A stretch of DNA of 47,447 nucleotides from a virus: positions 1 to 47,447 of the IMG/VR virus record IMGVR_UViG_3300027608_000053. One strand, given 5' to 3'. How positions within the stretch are numbered: position 1 is the first letter of the stretch; every line of letters starts with the position of its first letter. Position numbers and translations under genes: made by a program. The notes under the pieces were generated by a model. It was not told the DNA's origin, did no database searches, and saw only the letters and a list, made by a program, of their open reading frames with translations. Below are positions 32,418 through 40,407 of the stretch, in pieces.

Positions 32418-33284
32418 TTATGTTTTATTTATCTGTAAAACGAATATTACTTGAGTAGGACTACCAGAAACTGCCGTTATTTGAAAAGTTAATAAATCGT
32501 TTGCGTTAATTGTTGTAGTTGTAAAATCTGATACGTTTGTGCTTCTAACTACGTTTCCAGTTGACAAAGAAACACCAGCAGTGCTTATTAAATCTGATAT
32601 AGTGGGATTTGTTGTCCCAGATGCTTTTTTCCATGTTTTTATTGTGCAAGTTCCAGTCCCTATTAATTGTATTGTGTAAGCTGCAATACTACCACTATAA
32701 ACACAAGGTATATATATTAAATCATTCGCTACAGGATTGTTAAATGTTCCCCCAACAGAATTTATCCTTACGTTAGTTAATGCACTTTCTGTAATCCAAC
32801 TAGCACTATTTGAGTTTAAAGTAGTAAATGCTGAATTGCCTCCAATCCAACTAGCACTATTCGAGTTTAAAGTAGTTTGTGTATTAACCCAACTAGCACT
32901 ATTTGCTGTTACGGTAGAATATGTACTATTCCAATTACCACTATTCGAGTTTAAAGTAGTTTGTGTATTAACCCAATTAGCACTATTTGCTGTTACAGTT
33001 GTATATACGTTTGACCAGTTTGCACTAGTTGCATTTACAGTTGTATATACGTTTGACCAGTTTGCACTAGTTGCATTTACAGTTGTATATGAACTGTTCC
33101 AGTTTGCACTTGTATTTTGAACTAACGTGTTTACGGCTTCATTATCACTTGCACCGCCACTACCTGTACCAAATAATGTTGATATATCAACTCCACCAGA
33201 CAGTATTCTAGATGTGACATATAAAGTATTTGCTGTCACATCATTTGTAAAATTTGAGAAATTTTGAAAGGTTTCTATTGGCAT
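32418..33284 (-). CDS. Short fibre protein with 14-residue Trp repeats
   Basis: A 288-residue protein. After an N-terminal segment (FSNFTNDVTANTLYVTSRIL) residues 55-165 are built from 14-residue repeats of the form S-x-x-W-x(3)-[YQ]-[TS]-T-[VL]-N/T-x-x. The same repeat makes the N-terminal part of the 1724-residue neighbour. The C-terminal 115 residues form a beta-rich tip (IPCVYSGSIAAYTIQLIGTG, TINANDLLTFQITAVSGSPT). I infer a trimeric fibre with a rod and a receptor-binding or capping end. It is two bases downstream of the long fibre gene, so the two are probably co-expressed, and the shared repeat suggests origin from one ancestral gene. Confidence 0.7.
   Translation of the reverse strand: MPIETFQNFSNFTNDVTANTLYVTSRILSGGVDISTLFGTGSGGASDNEAVNTLVQNTSANWNSSYTTVNATSANWSNVYTTVNATSANWSNVYTTVTANSANWVNTQTTLNSNSGNWNSTYSTVTANSASWVNTQTTLNSNSASWIGGNSAFTTLNSNSASWITESALTNVRINSVGGTFNNPVANDLIYIPCVYSGSIAAYTIQLIGTGTCTIKTWKKASGTTNPTISDLISTAGVSLSTGNVVRSTNVSDFTTTTINANDLLTFQITAVSGSPTQVIFVLQINKT
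32426..32433 (-). promoter_or_regulatory. Late-promoter-like box GATAAATA
   Basis: GATAAATA on the minus strand ends 13 bases before the ATG at 32412, the longest spacing in the set. Confidence 0.4.
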
Positions 33285-33286
33285 AA

Positions 33287-36200
33287 TTATATAATATCAA
33301 ACAATCTTAAATATTTAATGTTCCCACCTACGATAACTTGTATGAATGTATTTAATGCTGTAACTGTTGAAGTTGCTGTAGAAGTTATTCCTGTAAATCT
33401 AGTTCCACTAATATCTACATATTGAGTTGAACTGATTGTTCCATACACAGTTAGATTTCCATTTAATGTCCCTCCAGTTAATGATAGGAAGTTAGTAGGA
33501 GGATTTGACCATACAGAACTGTTCGAGTTTACTGTAGTATATGTGCTATTCCATTTAGTAGAATTTCCTGTTGCATCATATACCAAACCTTTACTGGATA
33601 TATTGTTTACATATGTAAAGTCAACTTGAGAAGCTGATAAGTTAGAACCTAATATGAAAGTGTTCGAAAACCCTTTAGTATCGTTCCAATATCCACCTAA
33701 AATGCCAGAATAAGTTCCACTTGCATTATTATTACTTCCTCCTCCAATAAATGATGCACCTCCACTAGCACGATTTGATATACCACCTGATATAATTGAT
33801 GCGCCGGAAGAAACAGTATTACAACATCCACCTCCAATAGTTCCACAATAGGCGGCACTTATAGTATTACACGATCCTCCACTGATTAATCCAACATCTG
33901 AAAAGCGAATAATATTTCGGATTCCCCCACCAATAGTTGAATTGCATGAGTAGTCTATACAATTATTACATCCACCTCCAATTGTAGAGAAACATGCGGT
34001 TATATTGTTTCCATATCCTCCACTAACAGTTGAACCGTAACCCCAACCACCACCGAGCCGATCTTCCCCTACATAATAATCACCTCCAGATATATTATTA
34101 CCACTTCCTCCACCAATAAAACTTGGAAATATACAATAACAATATCCATTACTGTAGCTACTTACACTATTAGAGTAACCTCCAGCTACAGTATCATATG
34201 ACATACATGCACTATTATTTTTTCCTCCACCAACTGTTGTATATTCCCCCCAAACACTGTTAAAACATCCCCCACCAATAGTTGAAGCATTAGCAGAATT
34301 TGAACAATTACATGCTCCTCCACCAATTGTCGCATTAATAACTGAAATCATTCTATTATTATAACCACCGCCAATTGTTGAATTGCAGCCAGTTCCATAC
34401 ATACAATTGCAGCATCCACCACTGATAGTTGACTGATTATTGGTAGAAAGAGTATTACATGAACCACCACCTAATGATCCACCATTTGATAAAGTTATAT
34501 TATTTGATAGACCACTTCCAATAAATGAATATGGGCTGGCAGATATGAAACTACTTACACCATTTACAATTGTTGAATTTATTGAAGTGGCAATGCAGTT
34601 TTGATTTCCTCCTATAGAAGAAAAGTCTGAGGCTGATCCCTGCGGCGAAATAATATTTCTACATCCTCCAAATATTGTGGCGCAACTAGCAGACAATGAA
34701 TTTGAAACCCCGCCTAAAATTGAAGAGGATATTGCACTTGCTGCTATGGTATTATTAGTGCCTCCTAAAATGGATGAACAACCACCTCTTATTATATTAC
34801 CACAACCACCTAATATAGTGTTTAAGTTGCACCCACATATACTGTTGGATATACCACCTAAAATGGAACTAGTGCATGCTGATAGTGATATTGTATTGGA
34901 ACTCCCTCCACCGATAAAATTACAATTTCCACATATTGTATTATTCCATCCACCAATAATAGAAGAGTAGTTGGAATAATTACTTCCATTGCCGAAAACG
35001 ATATTACAATAACCTCCACCTATAAAATCAGCACAGCCAGTAATAGTTGAACCATATCCACCGCCGATGAATCCATATGCGCTACAATTGGTGTTTCTGC
35101 ATCCTCCAAGAATGGATGCACAATTGGCAATAACACAATTTCCTATTCCTCCTCCTATTATGCTTGCTGTAACTATATCAATTCTGTTACAAAATCCTCC
35201 ACCTATGAAAGCACATGAACCACCATTACTGCTGCTTAATCCTCCTACTATAGATGAAATTGCGCCAGATGCACAATTGCAAGTTCCTCCACCTATAAAA
35301 GATGTGGAGCCACCTGTGCAAATACAGTTGCATTGTCCACCTACTATCGTTGCACAAGAACCAACATTACAGCTACTTAATCCACCAACTATGGAAGAAT
35401 AACTTGCACCTACTATGTTAGAATTTCCCCCTCCTATAAACCCACCAATAGTTCCTGAACCGATACAGTTACAAAGACCTCCACTTATAGTAGCACAATT
35501 TCCGCACATTGTATTACGAACACCACCACCTATAGTAGAACCTCCACCACCGTTGCAGTTTCTATATCCACCACTTATAGTAGAACATGCACCTGTCATA
35601 TTACTGCTCACCCCACCGCTTATAGTAGAATAAGTTCCAGTATTACAGTTGCATTGACCACCACCTATAGTAGCACTTCCACCACTGTTGCAGTTTCTAT
35701 ATCCACCACTTATAGTAGAACAGTTACCAGTATTCTTACTACTTAAACCACCACTTATAGTAGAATAACCTCCAGTATTACAGTTACATCCACCACCACT
35801 TATAGTTGCACATTGACCAGTATTACAGTTACAGCATCCACCACTTATAGTAGAGGAAGTTCCAGTATTGCAGTTTTTATATCCGCCGCTTATAGTAGAG
35901 GTATTTCCAGAATTGTAATTGCATGATCCTCCACTTATAGTAGAACACGTTCCAACACTACAATTGCAAACTCCACCACTTATAGTAGAACCTGCGGCAG
36001 CACTTGCAATGTTTCTATATCCTCCACTTATAGTTGCACATGAACCAGTGTTTAAATTGCAAGCACCACCACTTATAGTAGCACTTGTTCCACAATTTAT
36101 ATTACAATTTCCACCACTTATAGTAGAATAGGTTCCTAAGCAGCTTGTGTTTCTATATCCACCGCTTATAGTATTACATGCAGCACAGTTTTGGTGACAT

Positions 36201-38461
36201 TTTCCACCACCTACAGTAGAATGTGAAGTATTTACTAAATTACATTCTCCTCCTGATATATTGGAACTATATCCGCTTGCTGTATTGCATAAACCGCCTC
36301 CAATAGTTGAACAATTTCCGCTTGCAGTGTTACAACCTCCACCACTGATTACAGATGCCACACCACAGGCGACTTGAGTATTAGAGGTTCTTGTCTTCTG
36401 CCAATCTGTAGCGTAATTACCTCTATTATCTCCACCGACAGCAGTTCCATCAGCAATTTGAGCTACAGTTGCACCAGAACCACTAGACGCCAAAACAGCA
36501 CTTCTATTTGTAGAGCCATATGCACAAATTCCACTATATTCAGTTCCAGTTAATGTTCCTGTTAATGAAATGAATGTATTGCTTATTGTTAACGTCCCAT
36601 TTGCACTTGGATTCGGTGTTCTAAGCCAATTTGCACTATTTGAGTTTAAAGTAGTTTGTGTATTGACCCAACTAGCACTATTTGAGTTTAAAGTTGTGTA
36701 TGCTGAATTTCCTCCAATCCAACTAGCACTATTTGAGTTTAAAGTAGTTTGTGTATTGACCCAATTAGCACTGTTTGAGCTTACAGTTGTAAATGTGTTA
36801 ACCCAACGAGCACTATTCGAGTTTAAAGTTGTGTATGCTGAATTTCCTCCAATCCAACTAGCACTATTTGAGTTTAAAGTAGTTTGTGTATTGGCCCAAT
36901 CAGCACTGTTTGAATTTAAAGTTGTGTATGCTGAATTTCCTCCAATCCAACTAGCACTATTTGAATTAACAGTTGTAAAACTGCTAATTCCTTTATTTAT
37001 GTCTGGATAGAAAACGTTTATTAAATCTGTATCCGCACTTAAAATCTTTCCGGTTGTAAATATATCACCAGTAGAACTTATTTCTCCAACAACTGTCAAT
37101 GTTTTGTTAGGGGATGAAGTCTTTATACCTATTACACCATCATTAGATGGGTTTAGAACGTTTCCTATATGAAGTGCTTCGATACCATCTCCATCGTAAA
37201 ATGATGCAATATCTCCAGCACCAGCACCTTGATATACGTATAATGCTGGCCCAATACCATTATTTACTATTCTGACTGCTGTAGTAGTAGTAAAAGTAGT
37301 ATTAACAAAATATGCGCCACTTAATGCTGTTATAGAACCATGAATTGTTAAATCTCCATATAAATTTCCCCCTGTCAATTTTAAATATGTAGAATTTGCC
37401 GAATCTTGAGTAACCCAACTAGCACTATTTGAGTTTAAAGTAGTATATGCTGAATTTCCTCCAATCCAACTAGCACTATTCGAGTTTAAAGTAGTTTTGG
37501 TGTTGACCCAATCAGCACTATTTGAGTTTAAAGTAGTGTATGCTGAATTTCCTCCAATCCAATCAGCACTATTTGAGTTTACAGTCGTAAACGTATTTTG
37601 CCAATTTGAACTTAAAGCTTTTAAATCGGTTCCTTGATAATTCCAATCAGCACTATTTGAGTTAACAGTCGTAAATGTATTTTGCCAATTTGAACTTAAA
37701 GTTTTTAAATCGGTTCCTTGATAATTCCAATTAGCACTATTTGAGTTTACAGTCGTAAATGTATTTTGCCAATTTGAACTTAAAGCTTTTAAATCGGTTC
37801 CTTGGTAATTCCAATCAGCACTATTTGAGTTTACAGTCGTAAATGTATTTTGCCAATTTGAACTTAAAGCTTTTAAATCGGTTCCTTGGTAATTCCAATC
37901 AGCACTATTTGAGTTTACAGTCGTAAATGTATTTTGCCAATTAGAGCTTAAAGTTTTTAAATCGGTTCCTTGGTAATTCCAACTAGCACTATTTGAGTTT
38001 ACAGTTGTAAATGTATTTTGCCAATTTGAACTTAAAGCTTTTAAATCAGTTCCTTGATAATCACCTCCAATCCAACTAGCACTATTTGAGTTTACAGTCG
38101 TAAACGTATTTTGCCAATTTGAGCTTAAAGTTTTTAAATCGGTTCCTTGGTAATTCCAACTAGCACTATTTGAGTTTACAGTTGTAAATGTATTTTGCCA
38201 ATTTGAGCTTAGAGCTTTTAAATCGGTTCCTTGATAATCACCTCCAATCCAACTAGCACTATTTGAGTTTACAGTCGTAAATGTATTTTGCCAATTAGAT
38301 GAAACGCCAGAAACGAAACTTCTTATTACGACATCTTTTATGTTATCTATTAAACTTCCATCCCCTAGGATAAAGCCGTGAGCACTAACAGTTTGAGCGA
38401 TTAGGGTAGTCGCACTAATCGTTCCTGTTATTGTTATATCATCTAAAAACTCTAAAGCCAT
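33287..38461 (-). CDS. Giant 1724-residue tail-fibre-like protein
   Basis: The largest gene in the window. Residues 1-45 are an attachment segment (FLDDITITGTISATTLIAQT). Residues 50-350 contain tandem 28-residue repeats, two 14-residue Trp units each (SSNWQNTFTTVNSNSADWNY then QGTDLKAL). Residues 360-480 include GDLTIHGSITALSGAYF and NKTLTVVGEISSTGDI, typical of fibre shafts. A second Trp-repeat block follows (about 490-620). Residues 690-1590 are more than fifty 15-residue YadA-head-like repeats (STISGGxCNxNxGxC) with many cysteines. The C-terminus returns to the Trp-repeat style and ends with TALNTFIQVIVGGNIKYLRL. It is probably the long tail fibre shaft. A CATAAATA box lies 11 bases before the ATG. 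Confidence 0.75.
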   Translation of the reverse strand: MALEFLDDITITGTISATTLIAQTVSAHGFILGDGSLIDNIKDVVIRSFVSGVSSNWQNTFTTVNSNSASWIGGDYQGTDLKALSSNWQNTFTTVNSNSASWNYQGTDLKTLSSNWQNTFTTVNSNSASWIGGDYQGTDLKALSSNWQNTFTTVNSNSASWNYQGTDLKTLSSNWQNTFTTVNSNSADWNYQGTDLKALSSNWQNTFTTVNSNSADWNYQGTDLKALSSNWQNTFTTVNSNSANWNYQGTDLKTLSSNWQNTFTTVNSNSADWNYQGTDLKALSSNWQNTFTTVNSNSADWIGGNSAYTTLNSNSADWVNTKTTLNSNSASWIGGNSAYTTLNSNSASWVTQDSANSTYLKLTGGNLYGDLTIHGSITALSGAYFVNTTFTTTTAVRIVNNGIGPALYVYQGAGAGDIASFYDGDGIEALHIGNVLNPSNDGVIGIKTSSPNKTLTVVGEISSTGDIFTTGKILSADTDLINVFYPDINKGISSFTTVNSNSASWIGGNSAYTTLNSNSADWANTQTTLNSNSASWIGGNSAYTTLNSNSARWVNTFTTVSSNSANWVNTQTTLNSNSASWIGGNSAYTTLNSNSASWVNTQTTLNSNSANWLRTPNPSANGTLTISNTFISLTGTLTGTEYSGICAYGSTNRSAVLASSGSGATVAQIADGTAVGGDNRGNYATDWQKTRTSNTQVACGVASVISGGGCNTASGNCSTIGGGLCNTASGYSSNISGGECNLVNTSHSTVGGGKCHQNCAACNTISGGYRNTSCLGTYSTISGGNCNINCGTSATISGGACNLNTGSCATISGGYRNIASAAAGSTISGGVCNCSVGTCSTISGGSCNYNSGNTSTISGGYKNCNTGTSSTISGGCCNCNTGQCATISGGGCNCNTGGYSTISGGLSSKNTGNCSTISGGYRNCNSGGSATIGGGQCNCNTGTYSTISGGVSSNMTGACSTISGGYRNCNGGGGSTIGGGVRNTMCGNCATISGGLCNCIGSGTIGGFIGGGNSNIVGASYSSIVGGLSSCNVGSCATIVGGQCNCICTGGSTSFIGGGTCNCASGAISSIVGGLSSSNGGSCAFIGGGFCNRIDIVTASIIGGGIGNCVIANCASILGGCRNTNCSAYGFIGGGYGSTITGCADFIGGGYCNIVFGNGSNYSNYSSIIGGWNNTICGNCNFIGGGSSNTISLSACTSSILGGISNSICGCNLNTILGGCGNIIRGGCSSILGGTNNTIAASAISSSILGGVSNSLSASCATIFGGCRNIISPQGSASDFSSIGGNQNCIATSINSTIVNGVSSFISASPYSFIGSGLSNNITLSNGGSLGGGSCNTLSTNNQSTISGGCCNCMYGTGCNSTIGGGYNNRMISVINATIGGGACNCSNSANASTIGGGCFNSVWGEYTTVGGGKNNSACMSYDTVAGGYSNSVSSYSNGYCYCIFPSFIGGGSGNNISGGDYYVGEDRLGGGWGYGSTVSGGYGNNITACFSTIGGGCNNCIDYSCNSTIGGGIRNIIRFSDVGLISGGSCNTISAAYCGTIGGGCCNTVSSGASIISGGISNRASGGASFIGGGSNNNASGTYSGILGGYWNDTKGFSNTFILGSNLSASQVDFTYVNNISSKGLVYDATGNSTKWNSTYTTVNSNSSVWSNPPTNFLSLTGGTLNGNLTVYGTISSTQYVDISGTRFTGITSTATSTVTALNTFIQVIVGGNIKYLRLFDII
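33650..36350 (-). repeat. 45-bp coding repeat array of the giant fibre
   Basis: Degenerate 45-bp units encoding the GGG-type repeats; approximate bounds. The most uniform stretch is about 35560-36130, where units share a CCACCACTTATAGTAG-like core. Confidence 0.65.
37581..38290 (-). repeat. 84-bp tandem repeats in the giant fibre gene
   Basis: Near-identical units with period 84 (for example the same word starts at 37581 and 37665); a few copies have an insertion coding IGGD. Each unit encodes 28 residues, that is two 14-residue Trp repeats. Sequence conservation is high enough for recombination. Confidence 0.85.
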
Positions 38462-38472
38462 TGTATGTTAAT

Positions 38473-38480
38473 TATTTATG
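38473..38480 (-). promoter_or_regulatory. Late-promoter-like box CATAAATA
   Basis: CATAAATA on the minus strand ends 11 bases before the ATG at 38461 of the giant fibre gene. Confidence 0.5.
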
Positions 38481-39621
38481 TTATTATAATGACTTTATAC
38501 GAACTTAATGTTGGTGGTGTGTTGAAATGTATCAATGTATTATTAGCGTCTATTGTTTGAATTGAAGGATATACTAATGAGCCAGTAACATAGTTATATA
38601 CCTGTGATAGTGTATTTAACGATGAAAAACCGTGAGTTATAGTGTAATCAGTGTTTATGTTATCTCCTATTACAGTTACATTCTTTCTAACATTTGCTGT
38701 TATATTAGTTAATCCGCTTCCATCTCCATAAAAATTTGTTGCACTTATGCTATATGATGACAAACCATAGAAAACGCCTAAATCTGCGTATAACGTATGG
38801 TCTATATAAACATTGTTGAAAAAATGTGCGGTTGTTGCACTTAAAGAAATAGCTGAAAGGTTATATACAGTTAAAGCGGGGACATATTGTGTTATTGGAG
38901 TAGCGGTTAAACTTCTAGACTCCCAATATGTTATATCTTTGGGTATATTTGGGTCATATCCTGTAATAGCAGACAGTGCATAAAAGTTTGCGTTGATAGT
39001 GAATATTAAATGTTCTCCATTCCCTGCATTTGCATCTGGCAAGGCTTTATATAACCATCCTTTGATAGTAAAGGAAGTATCACCAGCAACTCTAGCAACT
39101 GTTCCTGATGCAATATCTTGAGGATAATTCAATGTTATGTTATTAGACCATTCCACTTGACTTCTAATCTCGAAATCGTCCATATCTGGAACTCTCCAAG
39201 ATAATACGATATAAGGATCAAAATACGGAGCAAAATTCGATATTATTTGATCCATATCCTTCTGATAACGTGTTAATATAGAAAAATTTACAGTTATGTT
39301 GATAGGAATAGGTTGAGGCATCTTTCCAGCAATTCGGGGGTTTGAAGTTTTATATGTCGATCCCTGTAACTTGTTAAAAACTCTGCTATTATCTCTTGAA
39401 ATGCCTCCTATAGAAATTGCGACAACTGGAAGTTGAATATTTTGAGCTTTATCTGTTAAATCTAATAGAACTCTTTCTTTTGGACTATAAACCATTCTAA
39501 CTTGGATTTTATCTTGGGCAACTCGGTCTTTATTATATCTTTTGACTGTAATATCGTCCATAGCAGCAATAAATTGTGCCATTAAGTTTTCAATCTCGAA
39601 CTGAAACGATTCGTTCTTCAT
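38476..39621 (-). CDS. gp15: gp15-like tail terminator fused to a fibre-like C-terminus
   Basis: A 381-residue protein. Residues 1-225 match the T4 gp15 tail-completion/sheath-stabiliser family: VRMVYSPKERVLLDL near 45, LPVVAISIGGISRDNSRVFN near 65, PINITVNFSILTRYQKDMDQ then IISNFAPYFDP near 105-135, and SFTIKGWLYK near 185 (T4 gp15 has LSIFTRYEDDMFQIVEQILP then YFQPHF). Residues 235-381 are an added domain of fibre type (LSATTAHFFNNVYIDHTLYA, FYGDGSGLTNITANV, then TDYTITHGFSSLNTL and an end in YKVIIIT). This extension is absent from the second copy at 39694-40392. The fusion would place a fibre-like element at the head-proximal end of the tail. A CTTAAATA box is 11 bases before the ATG. Confidence 0.75.
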   Translation of the reverse strand: MKNESFQFEIENLMAQFIAAMDDITVKRYNKDRVAQDKIQVRMVYSPKERVLLDLTDKAQNIQLPVVAISIGGISRDNSRVFNKLQGSTYKTSNPRIAGKMPQPIPINITVNFSILTRYQKDMDQIISNFAPYFDPYIVLSWRVPDMDDFEIRSQVEWSNNITLNYPQDIASGTVARVAGDTSFTIKGWLYKALPDANAGNGEHLIFTINANFYALSAITGYDPNIPKDITYWESRSLTATPITQYVPALTVYNLSAISLSATTAHFFNNVYIDHTLYADLGVFYGLSSYSISATNFYGDGSGLTNITANVRKNVTVIGDNINTDYTITHGFSSLNTLSQVYNYVTGSLVYPSIQTIDANNTLIHFNTPPTLSSYKVIIIT

Positions 39622-39632
39622 TATATACTATT

Positions 39633-39640
39633 TATTTAAG
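39633..39640 (-). promoter_or_regulatory. Late-promoter-like box CTTAAATA (copy 1)
   Basis: CTTAAATA ends 11 bases before the ATG at 39621. It corresponds to the box at 40400-40407 and was duplicated with the gene. Confidence 0.5.
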
Positions 39641-39647
39641 CCTGTGA

Positions 39648-39697
39648 AGATAGAATCTTAACTTTAACATCTTCAGTGGCTACATTAAAATGGTTAT
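39648..39697 (-). pseudogene. Duplicated remnant of the 3' end of the cca gene
   Basis: These 50 bases match 40414-40463, the last codons of the CCA-adding enzyme gene, with seven mismatches counted by eye. They lie between the two gp15-like copies and mark the junction of a tandem duplication of about 770 bp. The stop of the shorter gp15-like gene is created inside this segment. Confidence 0.85.
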
Positions 39698-40392
39698 AAA
39701 TTTTCCAAATATGTTCTATTTGGGTCATATCCTATTATAGAAGATAATGAATAAAAGTTTGCGTTGATAGTGAATATTAAATGTTCTCCATTCCCTGCAT
39801 TTGCATCTGGTATGGCTTTATATAACCATCCTTTAATTGTGAATGATGTGTCACCAGTAACTCTAGCAACTGTTCCTGATGCAATATCTTGAGGATAATT
39901 AAACGTTATGTTATTAGACCATTCCACTTGACTTCTAATCTCAAAATCATCCATATCTGGAACTCTCCAAGATAATACGATATAAGGATCAAAATATGGT
40001 GTAAAATTCGATATTATTTGATCCATATCCTTCTGATAACGTGTTAATATAGAAAAATTTACAGTTACATTGACAGGAATAGGTTGAGGCATCTTTCCAG
40101 CAATTTTGGGGTTTGATGAACGATATGTAGAACCTTGTAACTTGTTGAATACCCTACTATTGTCTCTTGAAATGCCTCCTATAGAAATTGCGACAACTGG
40201 AAGTTGAATATTTTGAGCTTTATCTGTTAAATCTAATAGAACTCTTTCTTTTGGACTATAAACCATTCTAACTTGGATTTTATCTTGGGCAACTCGGTCT
40301 TTATTATATCTTTTTACTATAATATCGTCCATAGCAGCAATAAATTGTGCCATTAAGTTTTCGACCTCGAACTGAAACGATTCGTTCTTCAT
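39694..40392 (-). CDS. gp15: gp15-like tail terminator, short copy
   Basis: A 232-residue protein nearly identical to residues 1-226 of the neighbour at 38476-39621; I count about 14 substitutions by eye, all conservative (I/V, K/R, A/S, A/T). It keeps all the gp15-type segments (SPKERVLLDL, FSILTRYQKDMDQ, SFTIKGWLYK). After GYDPN the sequence changes abruptly to RTYLENL and stops, because the frame runs into the duplicated cca remnant. It therefore lacks the fibre-like domain. It is close to the length of T4 gp15 (272 residues) and may be the functional hexameric tail terminator, while the longer copy is specialised, or the reverse. A CTTAAATA box lies 7 bases before the ATG. Confidence 0.8.
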   Translation of the reverse strand: MKNESFQFEVENLMAQFIAAMDDIIVKRYNKDRVAQDKIQVRMVYSPKERVLLDLTDKAQNIQLPVVAISIGGISRDNSRVFNKLQGSTYRSSNPKIAGKMPQPIPVNVTVNFSILTRYQKDMDQIISNFTPYFDPYIVLSWRVPDMDDFEIRSQVEWSNNITFNYPQDIASGTVARVTGDTSFTIKGWLYKAIPDANAGNGEHLIFTINANFYSLSSIIGYDPNRTYLENL

Positions 40393-40399
40393 TATATAT

Positions 40400-40407
40400 T
40401 ATTTAAG
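40400..40407 (-). promoter_or_regulatory. Late-promoter-like box CTTAAATA (copy 2)
   Basis: CTTAAATA on the minus strand ends 7 bases before the ATG at 40392, adjoining the stop of the cca gene. Confidence 0.5.

Noticed and set aside
34677-37010. Long plus-strand frames opposite the giant fibre gene, rich in Pro, Leu and Ile
   Set aside because: They are antisense shadows of the 45-bp and 84-bp repeats; repeats without stops in one frame keep other frames open too. No start signals or sensible composition.
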